Origin: an uncultured Erythrobacter sp.
Lineage (GTDB): Bacteria; Pseudomonadota; Alphaproteobacteria; Sphingomonadales; Sphingomonadaceae
Length of the DNA: 64,000 nucleotides
Assembly: GCF_947492365.1 (NCBI RefSeq)
Contig: NZ_CANLMB010000001.1
Span: 1,974,874-2,038,873, forward strand
Reading direction: 5' to 3'
Position numbers and translations under genes: made by a program
The notes under the pieces: generated by a model
The model's input: only the letters and a program-made list of their open reading frames with translations
Told to the model about the DNA's origin: nothing
Databases searched by the model: none
Shown: piece by piece, positions 8,531 through 16,599 of the stretch
Layout of the letters: every line of letters starts with the position of its first letter
How positions within the stretch are numbered: position 1 is the stretch's first letter

Positions 8531-9367
8531 TCAGAACTCACGGAAATTCTGGGCGTCGGATTGGAAATCGCGACCCCCGACATCACGTATGCGGCGCATT
8601 TCGAAAGGTGCAGTCCGAGACACCCAAATATGATCGATTGTGCCGCTCCATGCCTTCTTTTCGAGCACCCAGCAGTTACAACTCAAGCCGGATTCCAGAG
8701 TTAGCATTTCAGTCCGTAGCACTGTGTATTGATCAAGCTCGGCGGAGACGAATTCGTCCTTGCGCGGATACACTTCAGGCAAGGTGAACACCGTTCCAAC
8801 CGGCATCGGCATCAAGGATGCGAGGGTCGGTGAGAACATTTCGCTGACCGAGCCATTGTGGGTAAGTGTGCCCGTCATATGTTTGGGCGGGTTTGTTCCA
8901 ACGGGGATGCGAGTCCAGTTGTACCCTGACGCATCGTTCTGACCGACCACGAATTCAGTGCCCCAAGCGAGATAGGGGCCAGCGGTAAAGTCAAAATTGT
9001 GGGTTTCTGCATCGATCTGTCGCTGCGCGACAATGACGGTCTCGTCGGTCGGGATGATGTCGACTACCGAAATCTTGTTGCCATCACCGGTGGTCCGCAC
9101 TTGCACCGTGAACAGGCCGGTCTTGGATGTCCGGCTGTTGTAGTCGACCGAGTAATCCGGGAATTCCGGGGTATCGAAGCGATCGTCGCCGGGTGTTATC
9201 GCTACAACTGTGTCAGGATCGGCCGGAGTGTCATCGCGATCAGATCCGCCCAGTGAGCAGCCTGCTAAAAGTAGCGCGACAGAAGCAACGACAGGTTTCC
9301 TCCACGAGGGTGCGCGCTTACGCCTTCCACCATTATCGAAGCCTAGTTCCTCCAACATCTCACTCAT
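8531..9367 (-). CDS. Lipoprotein of unknown function (paralogue of 10738-11550)
   Basis: The ATG at 9367 (GAGGATGAG upstream) is preferred over a GTG at 9373. A short hydrophilic N-terminus is followed by a hydrophobic stretch and lipobox LLAGC at about residues 33-37. The mature part shares long blocks with the protein of 10738-11550: FDTPEF, SKTG-FT-Q-R-TGDG, IVAQRQID-ETH, VSEMFSPTLASLMPMPVG, RTE-LTL-SG-SC-CW and RRIRDVGG. Two cysteines (SCNC) are conserved. No known family is recognised. It heads the leftward operon of hydrolases and may be envelope-localised through its lipid anchor. Confidence 0.65.
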   Translation of the reverse strand: MSEMLEELGFDNGGRRKRAPSWRKPVVASVALLLAGCSLGGSDRDDTPADPDTVVAITPGDDRFDTPEFPDYSVDYNSRTSKTGLFTVQVRTTGDGNKISVVDIIPTDETVIVAQRQIDAETHNFDFTAGPYLAWGTEFVVGQNDASGYNWTRIPVGTNPPKHMTGTLTHNGSVSEMFSPTLASLMPMPVGTVFTLPEVYPRKDEFVSAELDQYTVLRTEMLTLESGLSCNCWVLEKKAWSGTIDHIWVSRTAPFEMRRIRDVGGRDFQSDAQNFREF

Positions 9368-9534
9368 CCTCACAGCCCATCAAGTTTCAAGGCTGGAAAG
9401 CCACCCTTGCTGGGTTGAGATTGTTCAGTATCGATCAGGAGGAGCAACCAGTTTGGGACGACCGGTAGCATTTTGTATTCAGGCAGATCGATCATACCCT
9501 CAGATCGCCAGTTATTTATCAAGAGATGGATTCA

Positions 9535-10455
9535 TCAGTCGATAGAAAGTAGCGCCTCCCTGAAATCGGCATGATGGCGCCTGCTCAGCGGAGCAGATTC
9601 ACCGTTACGAAGCTCAACGGCATACCCACTGCCGTCGTCCTGGTTCTTGATCGCGATCACGTGCTTGCCGTTTACAAGAGCACTACGATGAGACTTGATG
9701 AACGTTCCATCGGCAATCTCAGATTCTACGAATGACAGTGTCTTTCGCACCAGCATCTGGCCGCGATCCGTATGCAGTTCGGCGTAGTTGCCCGCGGCCT
9801 TAATCCAGGAGATTTCGTCATAAGGGATCGACCAGATTTTACCGTTCTGACGAACCTCGTACCGGCTTTTCTGTGGAGGCCTCCGCACCACCGAAAATCT
9901 CGCATACAGCACTAATGACGCAGCCACAGCATACGCCATGAACCACATAGCGGCATTACCCAAACAAACTTCACCGAAGGAATAGAGAAGCTCCCGCGGT
10001 CCCCAAGCCTGCTGCGAGTACATGGACAGCAAGATGATCGTAAGAAGCAACAGGTGAGCTGTGCACGATGCGACGCCGACAACAACCAGGCGCATCCCGG
10101 CCTTTCGGATATCTCGGCCATTCGCTCGAATCGAACTCGCAACGCTTTGCCAGACCAGCCAAGGCACCAGCACCCAAACGGCATAGAAGGCAAACATGAT
10201 GGATAGTTGTGCCAACAAGCTCACATTGGGAGCTTGAGTCTCCGGATAAGACGTCCGCATTGCCGCCTCGAACGCATAGAATACGAACGGGATCAGTGCC
10301 GCGAGGATCCAGTAGCTCGCTTGCCAACGCGGGCTGCCCGACTGGCCCACGCCTATCCCGTGTTTAGGCTCGCCGGGGAAGGACCCTGTCTCCTCTTCGG
10401 TCTTCAGTGCTTTTTCTGCCACGTTTGCATCCTGATTGGTTGTCAAACTCTTCAT
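9535..10455 (-). CDS. Membrane-bound LytTR-family transcriptional regulator
   Basis: The start at 10455 (ATG) gives 306 residues; an ATG at 10489-10491 would add 12 but has no ribosome-binding site. After about 50 hydrophilic residues come four or so membrane helices (SYWILAALIPFVFYAFEA; LSIMFAFYAVWVLVPWLV; LRLVVVGVAS...LLLLTIILL; NAAMWFMAYAVAASLVLYA). A C-terminal LytTR DNA-binding domain follows: IPYDEISWIKAAGNYAELH, MLVRKTLSFVES, FIKSHRSALVN. LytTR domains bind direct repeats upstream of target genes. It lies between two paralogous genes of opposite orientation and probably controls this cargo. A TATAAT-like box lies just upstream near 10495-10500. Confidence 0.8.
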   Translation of the reverse strand: MKSLTTNQDANVAEKALKTEEETGSFPGEPKHGIGVGQSGSPRWQASYWILAALIPFVFYAFEAAMRTSYPETQAPNVSLLAQLSIMFAFYAVWVLVPWLVWQSVASSIRANGRDIRKAGMRLVVVGVASCTAHLLLLTIILLSMYSQQAWGPRELLYSFGEVCLGNAAMWFMAYAVAASLVLYARFSVVRRPPQKSRYEVRQNGKIWSIPYDEISWIKAAGNYAELHTDRGQMLVRKTLSFVESEIADGTFIKSHRSALVNGKHVIAIKNQDDGSGYAVELRNGESAPLSRRHHADFREALLSID

Positions 10456-10737
10456 TGGAGCTTCGCCCAATGGGGGCAAGTCCGCCAACATACAATTATA
10501 TGCCGTTCGTCACATCAACGCATCTTCGAACCATCCAATGGCAGCAGCGCCCACCGCACGAAGCCAGCTAACCCACATTCATTGAGTCAGCACCGGTGTC
10601 TTTTCCGCATCGCAATCCATGGACACCCGATGCCCGTCACCAAAATTTGACCGTCTATCCCTTGATCGTTGCTCGCAGCACCCCAGTCGTCTCAGGTTGA
10701 TTGCCATCACATTAGGTAACAAAAGAAAGAACGGATT

Positions 10738-11550
10738 ATGGATCGGCAAGCAACTGAGAGCACCAAGTCACAATTGCCAACGCAGCCACTTGGGGGAGGT
10801 CTGAAGGTGATTGCGCTAACTGCCCTCATGGTGGTGGCTAGCCCGACACAGGCAAATCCCGAGATGGGGCCGATCCTGCCAGGCGACGGCAGCTTTGATA
10901 CTCCCGAATTCGAAGATTATCAGGCTGTGTACACCAGTTCCTCGTCTAAGACCGGCGGTTTCACGCTTCAGGCGCGGAAAACTGGAGACGGAAAGAAACT
11001 CGCGATCATCGATATAATTCCAATGGCCAACAACGTCATTGTCGCGCAACGCCAAATCGATCTCGAAACCCATCGGGCAGAATTCGGCGCAGGTCCATAC
11101 TTCGCCTGGGGGCAGGAATTCGTTGTGAGCGGTTCTGACGGCGAGAATTACAGCTGGACCCGCATCCCGATCGGCGGCGGTGCTCCGACCCAAATGCAGG
11201 GGCCAATTGCCAATGGCGGCTACGTCTCAGAAATGTTTTCACCCACTCTGGCGTCCCTGATGCCAATGCCGGTAGGCGCCACATTTCAATTACCCGATTC
11301 CTCGCCGCGCCAAGATGAAACCGTATCCTCACAGTTCGACAGCTACCGTGTTGTAAGAACAGAAACCCTTACTCTTGATTCTGGCTTCAGCTGTGAATGC
11401 TGGATGATCGAGAAGACAAGAGGAAACGGAGCCATCGAGCATATTTGGGTGGCCCGGCAAGCACCCTTCGTATTTCGGAGAATTCGCGACGTCGGTGGCG
11501 AGCGAGAATTCACGTCGGATCTTCTTGCCTTCACTGAGCTGACGCAATGA
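10738..11550 (+). CDS. Exported protein of unknown function (paralogue of 8531-9367)
   Basis: 270 residues. The N-terminus contains a hydrophobic core (VIALTALMVVAS) and a likely signal-peptidase site after SPTQA near residue 40, without a lipobox. The mature domain is closely similar to that of 8531-9367, including SEMFSPTLASLMPMPVG, VAQRQID-ETH, the cysteine pair SCEC and RRIRDVGG. The last four bases overlap the next gene. Together with 11547-12206 and 12221-12676 it forms a rightward operon, divergent from the LytTR regulator gene across a 280-bp gap. Function unknown. Confidence 0.65.
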   Translation: MDRQATESTKSQLPTQPLGGGLKVIALTALMVVASPTQANPEMGPILPGDGSFDTPEFEDYQAVYTSSSSKTGGFTLQARKTGDGKKLAIIDIIPMANNVIVAQRQIDLETHRAEFGAGPYFAWGQEFVVSGSDGENYSWTRIPIGGGAPTQMQGPIANGGYVSEMFSPTLASLMPMPVGATFQLPDSSPRQDETVSSQFDSYRVVRTETLTLDSGFSCECWMIEKTRGNGAIEHIWVARQAPFVFRRIRDVGGEREFTSDLLAFTELTQ

Positions 11551-12206
11551 CGTGTAGAGAAACTGTCTCTTCCACCGTAAACAATCCCTCTGCAAACGGT
11601 GCTTGGCTGGCGTTCGCATTGGCCGTCTTGTTGGCTGCATTCCAAAGCTCAGCCGCGCACGCGGAAGAAATAGTCCAGCCTCGCATCGAAGAATTCCAAG
11701 TGGACGCAAATCCGCCGATGGAAGATTTCAGCATGCTTGCTGGCAACTGGAGTGTAGAAAGTCGCAGCGTCAAGGATAGATTGGCCCCTGAAAAAGTCTG
11801 GGTGCGCAACCGTATGCAAACAGAATACCGCATCCTGTTGGACGGTCTCGTAGCGATAAATGACACTTTCGGCACTTTCAACGGAAGGCCCATGCACGGG
11901 ATCATGATCCGCACCTATGATCCGACAATTGATGAATGGAACTTTCAATGGATGAGCAAGGGCTATCCGCACCTCACTCCGCAAGTGCGAGGCGGCTTCG
12001 AAAATGGTGTCGGCATCTTCTATGGAACAGAAGATCATGGCGGAAGAACCTTTCAGATGCGGTTTCGCTGGAAAATGATATCGGCCGATCATGCCTTTTG
12101 GGAACAATCTTACCTAAATCCCGAAACTGGCGTCTGGGAGCCGAATTGGACGCTGGACTTGACGCGGTCGCAACAAGGCGATGCTGCTTCAAGAACTACC
12201 CAATAG
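11547..12206 (+). CDS. Exported DUF1579-like protein
   Basis: 219 residues, starting at ATG 11547 inside the stop of the previous gene. A hydrophobic stretch (about residues 12-33) ending in SSAAHAEE looks like a signal peptide. The mature protein has MEDFSMLAGNWSVES, IRTYDPTIDEWNFQWMS and GVGIFYGTEDHGGRTFQMRF, the same block order as the cytoplasmic-looking protein of 3576-4061, and fits the DUF1579-type beta-barrel. Ligand and activity are unknown. It is translationally coupled to the gene at 10738. Confidence 0.6.
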   Translation: MTCRETVSSTVNNPSANGAWLAFALAVLLAAFQSSAAHAEEIVQPRIEEFQVDANPPMEDFSMLAGNWSVESRSVKDRLAPEKVWVRNRMQTEYRILLDGLVAINDTFGTFNGRPMHGIMIRTYDPTIDEWNFQWMSKGYPHLTPQVRGGFENGVGIFYGTEDHGGRTFQMRFRWKMISADHAFWEQSYLNPETGVWEPNWTLDLTRSQQGDAASRTTQ

Positions 12207-12220
12207 AAGAGTGACGATCC

Positions 12221-12676
12221 TTGGTAAGGTATAGTGTGCGCGATCTCGCGAAAGAGGATCGGGAAGACTGGAATAGGCTTTGGGCCGCGTATCTGGAGTT
12301 CTATGAAGCACCCCTGCCCGGAAATGTGAGCGATAAGACATGGCAACGATTGACCGACCCTGGATCGCCACATGCGCACGGACTGGTTGCGGTGACTACC
12401 GATGGCCAGATAGTTGGCTTCGCCCATTACCTAGTTCAGATCAGCACATGGAGCATCGAACCAGTGATCCAACTTCAGGATCTCTACGTTGATCGTTCCG
12501 AAAGAGGCCAGGGCATTGGCCGGACTCTTCTTCAGGCTGTCTTCGTTGAAGCAAAAACGGCAGGCGGCTCACAGGTCCAATGGCTGACCCGGCGTGACAA
12601 CGAGCGAGCCAGAGCCCTGTATGACAAACTAGCCGACGAAACAGACTTCATCCAATATCACCGAAATTGTTCTTAA
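12221..12676 (+). CDS. GNAT-family N-acetyltransferase
   Basis: 151 residues. Acetyl-CoA-binding motif A is intact: LQDLYVDRSERGQGIGRTLL (about residues 87-106), followed by ARALYDKLA, the usual motif B helix with a tyrosine. The substrate cannot be told. The start is uncertain: TTG at 12221 with an AGAAGAG site, or GTG at 12236 behind AAGG. It is the third gene of the rightward operon, 14 bp after the preceding stop, and the last before the insertion sequence. Confidence 0.8.
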   Translation: MVRYSVRDLAKEDREDWNRLWAAYLEFYEAPLPGNVSDKTWQRLTDPGSPHAHGLVAVTTDGQIVGFAHYLVQISTWSIEPVIQLQDLYVDRSERGQGIGRTLLQAVFVEAKTAGGSQVQWLTRRDNERARALYDKLADETDFIQYHRNCS

Positions 12677-12692
12677 TTTTCATAAGCTAAAT

Positions 12693-13531
12693 CGGTGCTG
12701 TCAGTCTAACGCGAACTCGTCTCTGCTAGACACAGGGCACCCAACCCTTGCGGGCGATCAAGCCATGAGGTTTTGCCACTCAGCCAGTTCGACGGAGCGG
12801 TTGGTCTTGTAGGTTTCTCGGTCGGTGAGATGGCGGTCTGAGTTGAAGTGGTTGTGGACGTTGGCGTGGACTGAGGCGAACTTCTGAAGCGATTTCATTC
12901 GCCGGAATCGCTGCATCACCCGCTCACGTCTTCGCAACGGCAAGTGGGAATTCTCAACCCGATTGTTGAGCCATCTCCCCATATCGCGTCGATCTTCGAT
13001 GCCAAGATCAGTCATGGCTGCGGGGTATGATCTAAGACCATCGGTGACGATTGATGCCGGACTACCGTGGTGCTTCAAGGCCTTCTTGAAGAACCTCAAA
13101 GCCGCAGATTTGTCGCGTTTCTTGGTAACATAGCTTTCAAGGATCTCGCCTTCGTGATCAACCGCACGCCACAGGTAATGCGTCTCGCCATTAATCTTCA
13201 CGAACATCTCATCGAGGTGCCAGCGCCAGTGACGGAAACCGCGCATGCGGTTGATCCGCTGGCGTTTGATATCGGCTGCGAACAGCGGCCCAAACCGGTT
13301 CCACCAGAACCGGACCGTCTCATGGCAGATGTCGATCCCTCGTTCGAACAGAAGGTCTTCCACGTTCCGCAGGCTCAGCGGAAAGCGGACATACATCATC
13401 ACCACAAGGCGAATGACCGCGGGCGATGAGTTGAAACGACGAAATGGACTGGGTGGTTTAGCTCTCGACTTGCGGCTCATAGCCCCTCGCTAGCACGACA
13501 AATCAGAAATGCCTCGTGTCTGACAACACCG
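12693..13531 (-). mobile_element. IS6-family insertion sequence
   Basis: About 840 bp, the usual size of IS6-type elements, with a single transposase gene. The ends are imperfect 12-bp inverted repeats: CGGTGCTGTCAG at 12693-12704 and the reverse complement of CGGTGTTGTCAG at 13520-13531 (one mismatch). I see no 8-bp target duplication next to the ends, which suggests recombination or an old insertion. It is inserted between the acetyltransferase gene and the VirB2-like gene of the element. Confidence 0.75.
12758..13480 (-). CDS. IS6-family DDE transposase
   Basis: 240 residues, full length for the family. The catalytic triad is visible: D in WHLDEMFVKI (about residue 89), D in SIVTDGLRSYP (about residue 150), and E in NNRVENSHLPLRRRER (about residue 185), the IS6 signature. 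An N-terminal helix-turn-helix region (LSLRNVEDLLFERGIDICHETVRFW) is present. It catalyses replicative transposition of the IS. No frameshift or stop is seen, so it may be active. Confidence 0.9.
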   Translation of the reverse strand: MSRKSRAKPPSPFRRFNSSPAVIRLVVMMYVRFPLSLRNVEDLLFERGIDICHETVRFWWNRFGPLFAADIKRQRINRMRGFRHWRWHLDEMFVKINGETHYLWRAVDHEGEILESYVTKKRDKSAALRFFKKALKHHGSPASIVTDGLRSYPAAMTDLGIEDRRDMGRWLNNRVENSHLPLRRRERVMQRFRRMKSLQKFASVHANVHNHFNSDRHLTDRETYKTNRSVELAEWQNLMA

Positions 13532-13628
13532 TGCCTAGCATTCAGAGTGCGGTGCGGTCAGTTGTTCGATCGAACCAATCGCGGGTTGGGCTCTATTGAA
13601 CCAGAACTGCACCGATCGTCACAGCGGC

Positions 13629-13988
13629 CTAGTCGCGGCGCAAGGAAGCTCCGGCATAGGGGTCATTGCTGGCTGGCGGAAGTGCCCTCGCGGGCGTCTG
13701 ATCGCGTGGCAGAGTTGGCGTAGTTGCAATCCGAGGTTGATCGCTGCTTGCCACAAAGGAAGCCGCAATCGCCGGCGCACCAAGCAATACGAAAACACCC
13801 AGCAAGGTACGTAATCCTTGGCCAAGATTGAGCCGCCCCGAAAGCATCCACAATCCGAGCAATGCCACTGCAATCGCGCAAAGGCCGATAGCTAACTGCC
13901 CGAGCAAAATGGACTCAAACCAACCCGCAGATTCAATCAACGCCGACTGATTGGACGGCTCGAAGAGGCTTGCTTGTCGCATCGCCAT
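13629..13988 (-). CDS. TrbC/VirB2-like conjugal pilin protein, isolated
   Basis: 119 residues. The central part (about residues 26-82) has the two hydrophobic helices of VirB2/TrbC pilins: FESILLGQLAIGLCAIAVALLGLWMLSGR, then a short polar loop with a glycine, then LRTLLGVFVLLGAPAIAASF. The GR turn after the first helix and LLGAPAIA are typical. The C-terminal tail is proline-rich and polar. No other type IV secretion gene is nearby, so this is probably a leftover from a conjugative element, stranded next to the IS. Assignment is by pattern only. Confidence 0.6.
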   Translation of the reverse strand: MAMRQASLFEPSNQSALIESAGWFESILLGQLAIGLCAIAVALLGLWMLSGRLNLGQGLRTLLGVFVLLGAPAIAASFVASSDQPRIATTPTLPRDQTPARALPPASNDPYAGASLRRD

Positions 13989-14304
13989 AGCATTAGCCGC
14001 CGCGGCCTACTGGTTCAATGTCAGGCCTGCAATGCATCCCGAACTGCTCGAAATGCTTGGGCCTACGTGTCTTGCATCTCGACCGGATGGGAGCGCATCA
14101 AAGTGCAATAGATCGCTGCTGGGATGACCAACGGTATGTTATGGGTCGATGGCTGATGGTCCGCTCCGGTTATTCCATCAGCTAGAAGCGGACAGTCAGT
14201 TCACGGCCCAGTTCCAGCCCACGTCCGACGGCAGAAATTGGAGGTGGGAGCTGACCTTCATGTACCCGTTCATTGTCTGAATCCGAAAAAATCCAAGGGT
14301 CTCG

Positions 14305-14330
14305 GGAATGTTTGGGCAGAGCGCGTCGTC
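14305..14330 (+). promoter_or_regulatory. Possible ECF sigma promoter of the Spy-like gene
   Basis: GGAAT at 14305-14309, a 17-bp spacer, then CGTC at 14327-14330 followed by TAA. This resembles the GGAAC-N16/17-CGTC pattern of many ECF sigma factors. It would start transcription a few bases before the hairpin at 14342. The ECF sigma gene at 14991 is the obvious candidate regulator; this is inference. Confidence 0.35.
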
Positions 14331-14341
14331 TAACCCTGTGA

Positions 14342-14364
14342 GCTAACCGAATTGGTCGGTTAGC
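14342..14364 (+). other. Perfect inverted repeat in the leader of the Spy-like gene
   Basis: GCTAACCGA, a 5-base loop, then TCGGTTAGC: nine perfectly paired bases, ending 17 bases before the ATG at 14382. It is not followed by a T run, so it is more likely an mRNA 5' stabilising hairpin or an operator than a terminator. Confidence 0.5.
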
Positions 14365-14381
14365 ATACTGAGGAAACATCG

Positions 14382-14828
14382 ATGTTTCAGACCTCCCCCA
14401 AGTCTTCCCCTGCTCTGGGCCTCGCACTTTTTGGAGCTGTTCTCGCGCTAGCACCGATGGCGGCCGTTCCCGCTCAAGCACAGTCGGAGATGAATTTGAG
14501 CGAAAGTCAGAGAGAGGAAATTCAATCACGTCTTGCTAGCGCTGCAGAACGGTTGAGGCTGACAGATCAGCAGCGAGAACAGGTGCTGCCAATTCTTCGA
14601 GCGAACGCCGAGGCCAATCTGCGTATTTTGCAACGGTATGGCTTGTCTCGCGGCAATCGCCCCGATCTCAGCCTTCGTCAGAAGCTCTCGCTTCGTAGGG
14701 AATTTTCTGCACAGCGCGATGAGACCAACGAGCGGCTTTCACGTGTCCTTTCGCGAGATCAAATGAGGATCATGGAAGAGATTCAAGACGAAAATCGCGC
14801 GCGGATGCGGGGGCGAATTCAGGGTTGA
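14382..14828 (+). CDS. Exported Spy/CpxP-like protein
   Basis: 148 residues with a signal peptide cleaved near AQAQS (about residue 34). The mature part is fully helical and charged, with the repeated LTxxQxxxxxxI pattern of periplasmic Spy/CpxP-like proteins: LRLTDQQREQVLPILRANAEA and SRVLSRDQMRIMEEIQDENRARM. Such proteins act as ATP-independent periplasmic chaperones or metal/stress sensors. It stands 162 bp upstream of an ECF sigma gene, with the membrane-anchored protein at 15983 showing a similar pattern, so all are likely parts of one envelope-stress module. Confidence 0.65.
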   Translation: MFQTSPKSSPALGLALFGAVLALAPMAAVPAQAQSEMNLSESQREEIQSRLASAAERLRLTDQQREQVLPILRANAEANLRILQRYGLSRGNRPDLSLRQKLSLRREFSAQRDETNERLSRVLSRDQMRIMEEIQDENRARMRGRIQG

Positions 14829-14990
14829 TCCTCCCCCTGAAGGCGGTGATGGCTGGGTCAGTCTTTTGCCCTGTCTGGCCTCCAGCGCCGCATCATCAAA
14901 GGCCTAAAGGAAGCAAAGATGGAGCTTGGCAACCGTGAAGGCACAGCTTGAGATTGATGGCATTGCAATGCTGGCTATGGTCCCAAATGT

Positions 14991-15557
14991 ATGCCCACCG
15001 TGATCGATCAAGACGACGCTGCACTCGTCGACGGTACAAAGAATGGCAATGATGCCTGCTTTGCGGAACTGGTTCGCCGTTATGAACGGACAGTTGCTGC
15101 AACCGTCATATCGATGCTTGGCCCAGGTGACGAGGCAGACGAGGTGGGACAGGAAGTGATGATCAAATTCTATCGCAGCTTGGCTCGATTTGAAGGCCAG
15201 TCGTCTGTCAAAACCTATCTGACCCGTATCGCGATCAACAGCGCAAAGGATGCTTTGCGAAGGCGGAAACGCAACCTGCTTAGATTTTTCACACCCAAGG
15301 ATCGTGAGGAAGCGTGGGAAGACAAAATCGCTGGGCGAGAGGATCAAGGAAGAGATGTTGAGAATACCAATCTTGTCCGGTTCGCATTGAGCAGACTGCA
15401 CCCAGACATTCGGGCGGTGATGGTGCTGCGCCTAGTCGAAGGTTGGAGCACGGAAGAGACAGCGAACATTTTGCAAGTTCCGACAGGCACAATTCTATCG
15501 CGACTTTCACGCGGCAAGATGCAGATGGCGAAGGCAATTTCAGGAGCGAGCACGTGA
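14991..15557 (+). CDS. ECF-family RNA polymerase sigma factor
   Basis: 188 residues. Region 2: FAELVRRYERTVAATVISMLG...DEADEVGQEVMIKFYRSLARFEGQSSVKTYLTRIAINSAKD. Region 4: LVRFALSRLHPDIRAVMVLRLVEGWSTEETANILQVPTGTILSRLSRG, with the helix-turn-helix for the -35 element. It should direct RNA polymerase to envelope- or metal-stress genes. The stop overlaps the GTG start of the next gene, a likely anti-sigma factor. It is different from the two other sigma genes in this window (36541 and 61618). Confidence 0.9.
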   Translation: MPTVIDQDDAALVDGTKNGNDACFAELVRRYERTVAATVISMLGPGDEADEVGQEVMIKFYRSLARFEGQSSVKTYLTRIAINSAKDALRRRKRNLLRFFTPKDREEAWEDKIAGREDQGRDVENTNLVRFALSRLHPDIRAVMVLRLVEGWSTEETANILQVPTGTILSRLSRGKMQMAKAISGAST

Positions 15558-15973
15558 TTGATCCGCGCACAGAAGACTTGGTCGAGAAGCTTTTGGAAGG
15601 GCGTCTTGATCCTATTGAGGAAGTCGAACTCGAGGCTAAGCGCGCCGAGAATCCCGCTCTGGATCGTTTCATCGATGCCGAGCGCGAACTGAGATCAATG
15701 ATTGGCAGCAGGCCGAAACCTGAATTTGAGCCATTTTTTGATCAACGCGTAATGAAGCGTGTTCATGAGGAACGCGCAAACGGACAAAGCCTATTTGATG
15801 TCGACTTTTCTGCGGCGTTAGCTCGGCTATTCCCTCGCATTGCTGTTCCTGCCTTCGCGCTCTCAGGGTTGGCAATGGCATCCAATGCGAGTGCCGCTTC
15901 CCCAGGAGCTACTCTGGCCGAAGCGCTTTTCGCCCTACCGACACTTGATGCGGTGTCGCTTCTGATATTCTGA
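15554..15973 (+). CDS. Putative anti-sigma factor
   Basis: 139 residues from GTG 15554, which overlaps the sigma stop by four bases. The N-terminus DLVEKLLEGRLDPIEEVELEAKRAENP fits the helical sigma-binding region of anti-sigma factors (no HxxxCxxC zinc motif). A weakly hydrophobic stretch (about residues 93-112) could be a membrane segment. The call depends mostly on the coupled position behind an ECF sigma gene. No similarity to a named anti-sigma family is certain. Confidence 0.55.
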   Translation: MIDPRTEDLVEKLLEGRLDPIEEVELEAKRAENPALDRFIDAERELRSMIGSRPKPEFEPFFDQRVMKRVHEERANGQSLFDVDFSAALARLFPRIAVPAFALSGLAMASNASAASPGATLAEALFALPTLDAVSLLIF

Positions 15974-15982
15974 GTGAGACAA

Positions 15983-16369
15983 ATGACCAAATCTCCCTTC
16001 TACAAACGTCCCTTGTTCGTCTTGCTTGTGACCTTGCTCATCGGCGCACTTATCGGTGCATCAATCACTGGGATGATTGTGCGCAATCGACTTGAGAATG
16101 CCCGACAGTTCGCACATGTCGAAGGTTACACACGGCTTATTGAGAGCATTGTGGAACCCACATCTGCAGAGCAGGGAGAGGCCATTAGACCTATTGTCTC
16201 TCGGGCAGGTGAGGACATCGAGCAGATAGTTCGAGATGGCCGTATTGAGATCAATCAGCGCTTTGAGCAGATGGAAAGAGAACTGGAACCGCATTTGACC
16301 GAAGCTCAACAAGACACGTTGCGTGATCGTCACGCATTGGTCCGAGAGCGCTATAGCGACACCGATTAA
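15983..16369 (+). CDS. Membrane-anchored Spy-like / periplasmic sensor protein
   Basis: 128 residues from ATG 15983, which has GAGTGAG just upstream; a GTG at 15974 is an alternative. One N-terminal membrane helix (LFVLLVTLLIGALIGASITGMIV) is followed by a long charged helical region with MERELEPHLTEAQQDTLRDRHALVRERY, reminiscent of the Spy/CpxP and CnrX-type fold. It follows the putative anti-sigma gene by nine bases, so it may sense the periplasmic signal for the sigma/anti-sigma pair. The sensing role is inference. Confidence 0.55.
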   Translation: MTKSPFYKRPLFVLLVTLLIGALIGASITGMIVRNRLENARQFAHVEGYTRLIESIVEPTSAEQGEAIRPIVSRAGEDIEQIVRDGRIEINQRFEQMERELEPHLTEAQQDTLRDRHALVRERYSDTD

Positions 16370-16599
16370 TCAGAACAAATTGGCTTAAGCGGAAAGACAG
16401 CATCAGCCGGGAATACGGTGCCACTTTCCGTACTGGTGGAACCACAAGCGCTTCTGCCAACGCAAGCCGGACCGATGATGGCATTGTGAGCAGCCGTGGT
16501 TTCGAGACCAACAATGATCGAGGTGAAGGGTGTTGAGGCGGTCATCCCGGCCAGGGTTAATCGGCGCAAGCCCGCTCTGCACGATCAGACGAAATACAA

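Larger units (their letters stand above)
13989..14381. other. Intergenic region upstream of the ECF module
   Basis: About 390 bases with no convincing gene on either strand. The right end carries a possible ECF-type promoter (14305-14330) and a perfect 9-bp-arm hairpin (14342-14364) just before the Spy-like gene. The remainder shows nothing I can assign. Confidence 0.5.

Noticed and set aside
12686-13539. 8-bp target-site duplication around the IS6-type element
   Set aside because: The eight bases outside each inverted repeat do not match, so no duplication is claimed.
16370-16599. Possible transposase or gene remnant between the ECF module and the lipoprotein gene
   Set aside because: Fragments such as a short open frame on the minus strand look protein-like, but no family motif could be recognised in any frame, so nothing is annotated.
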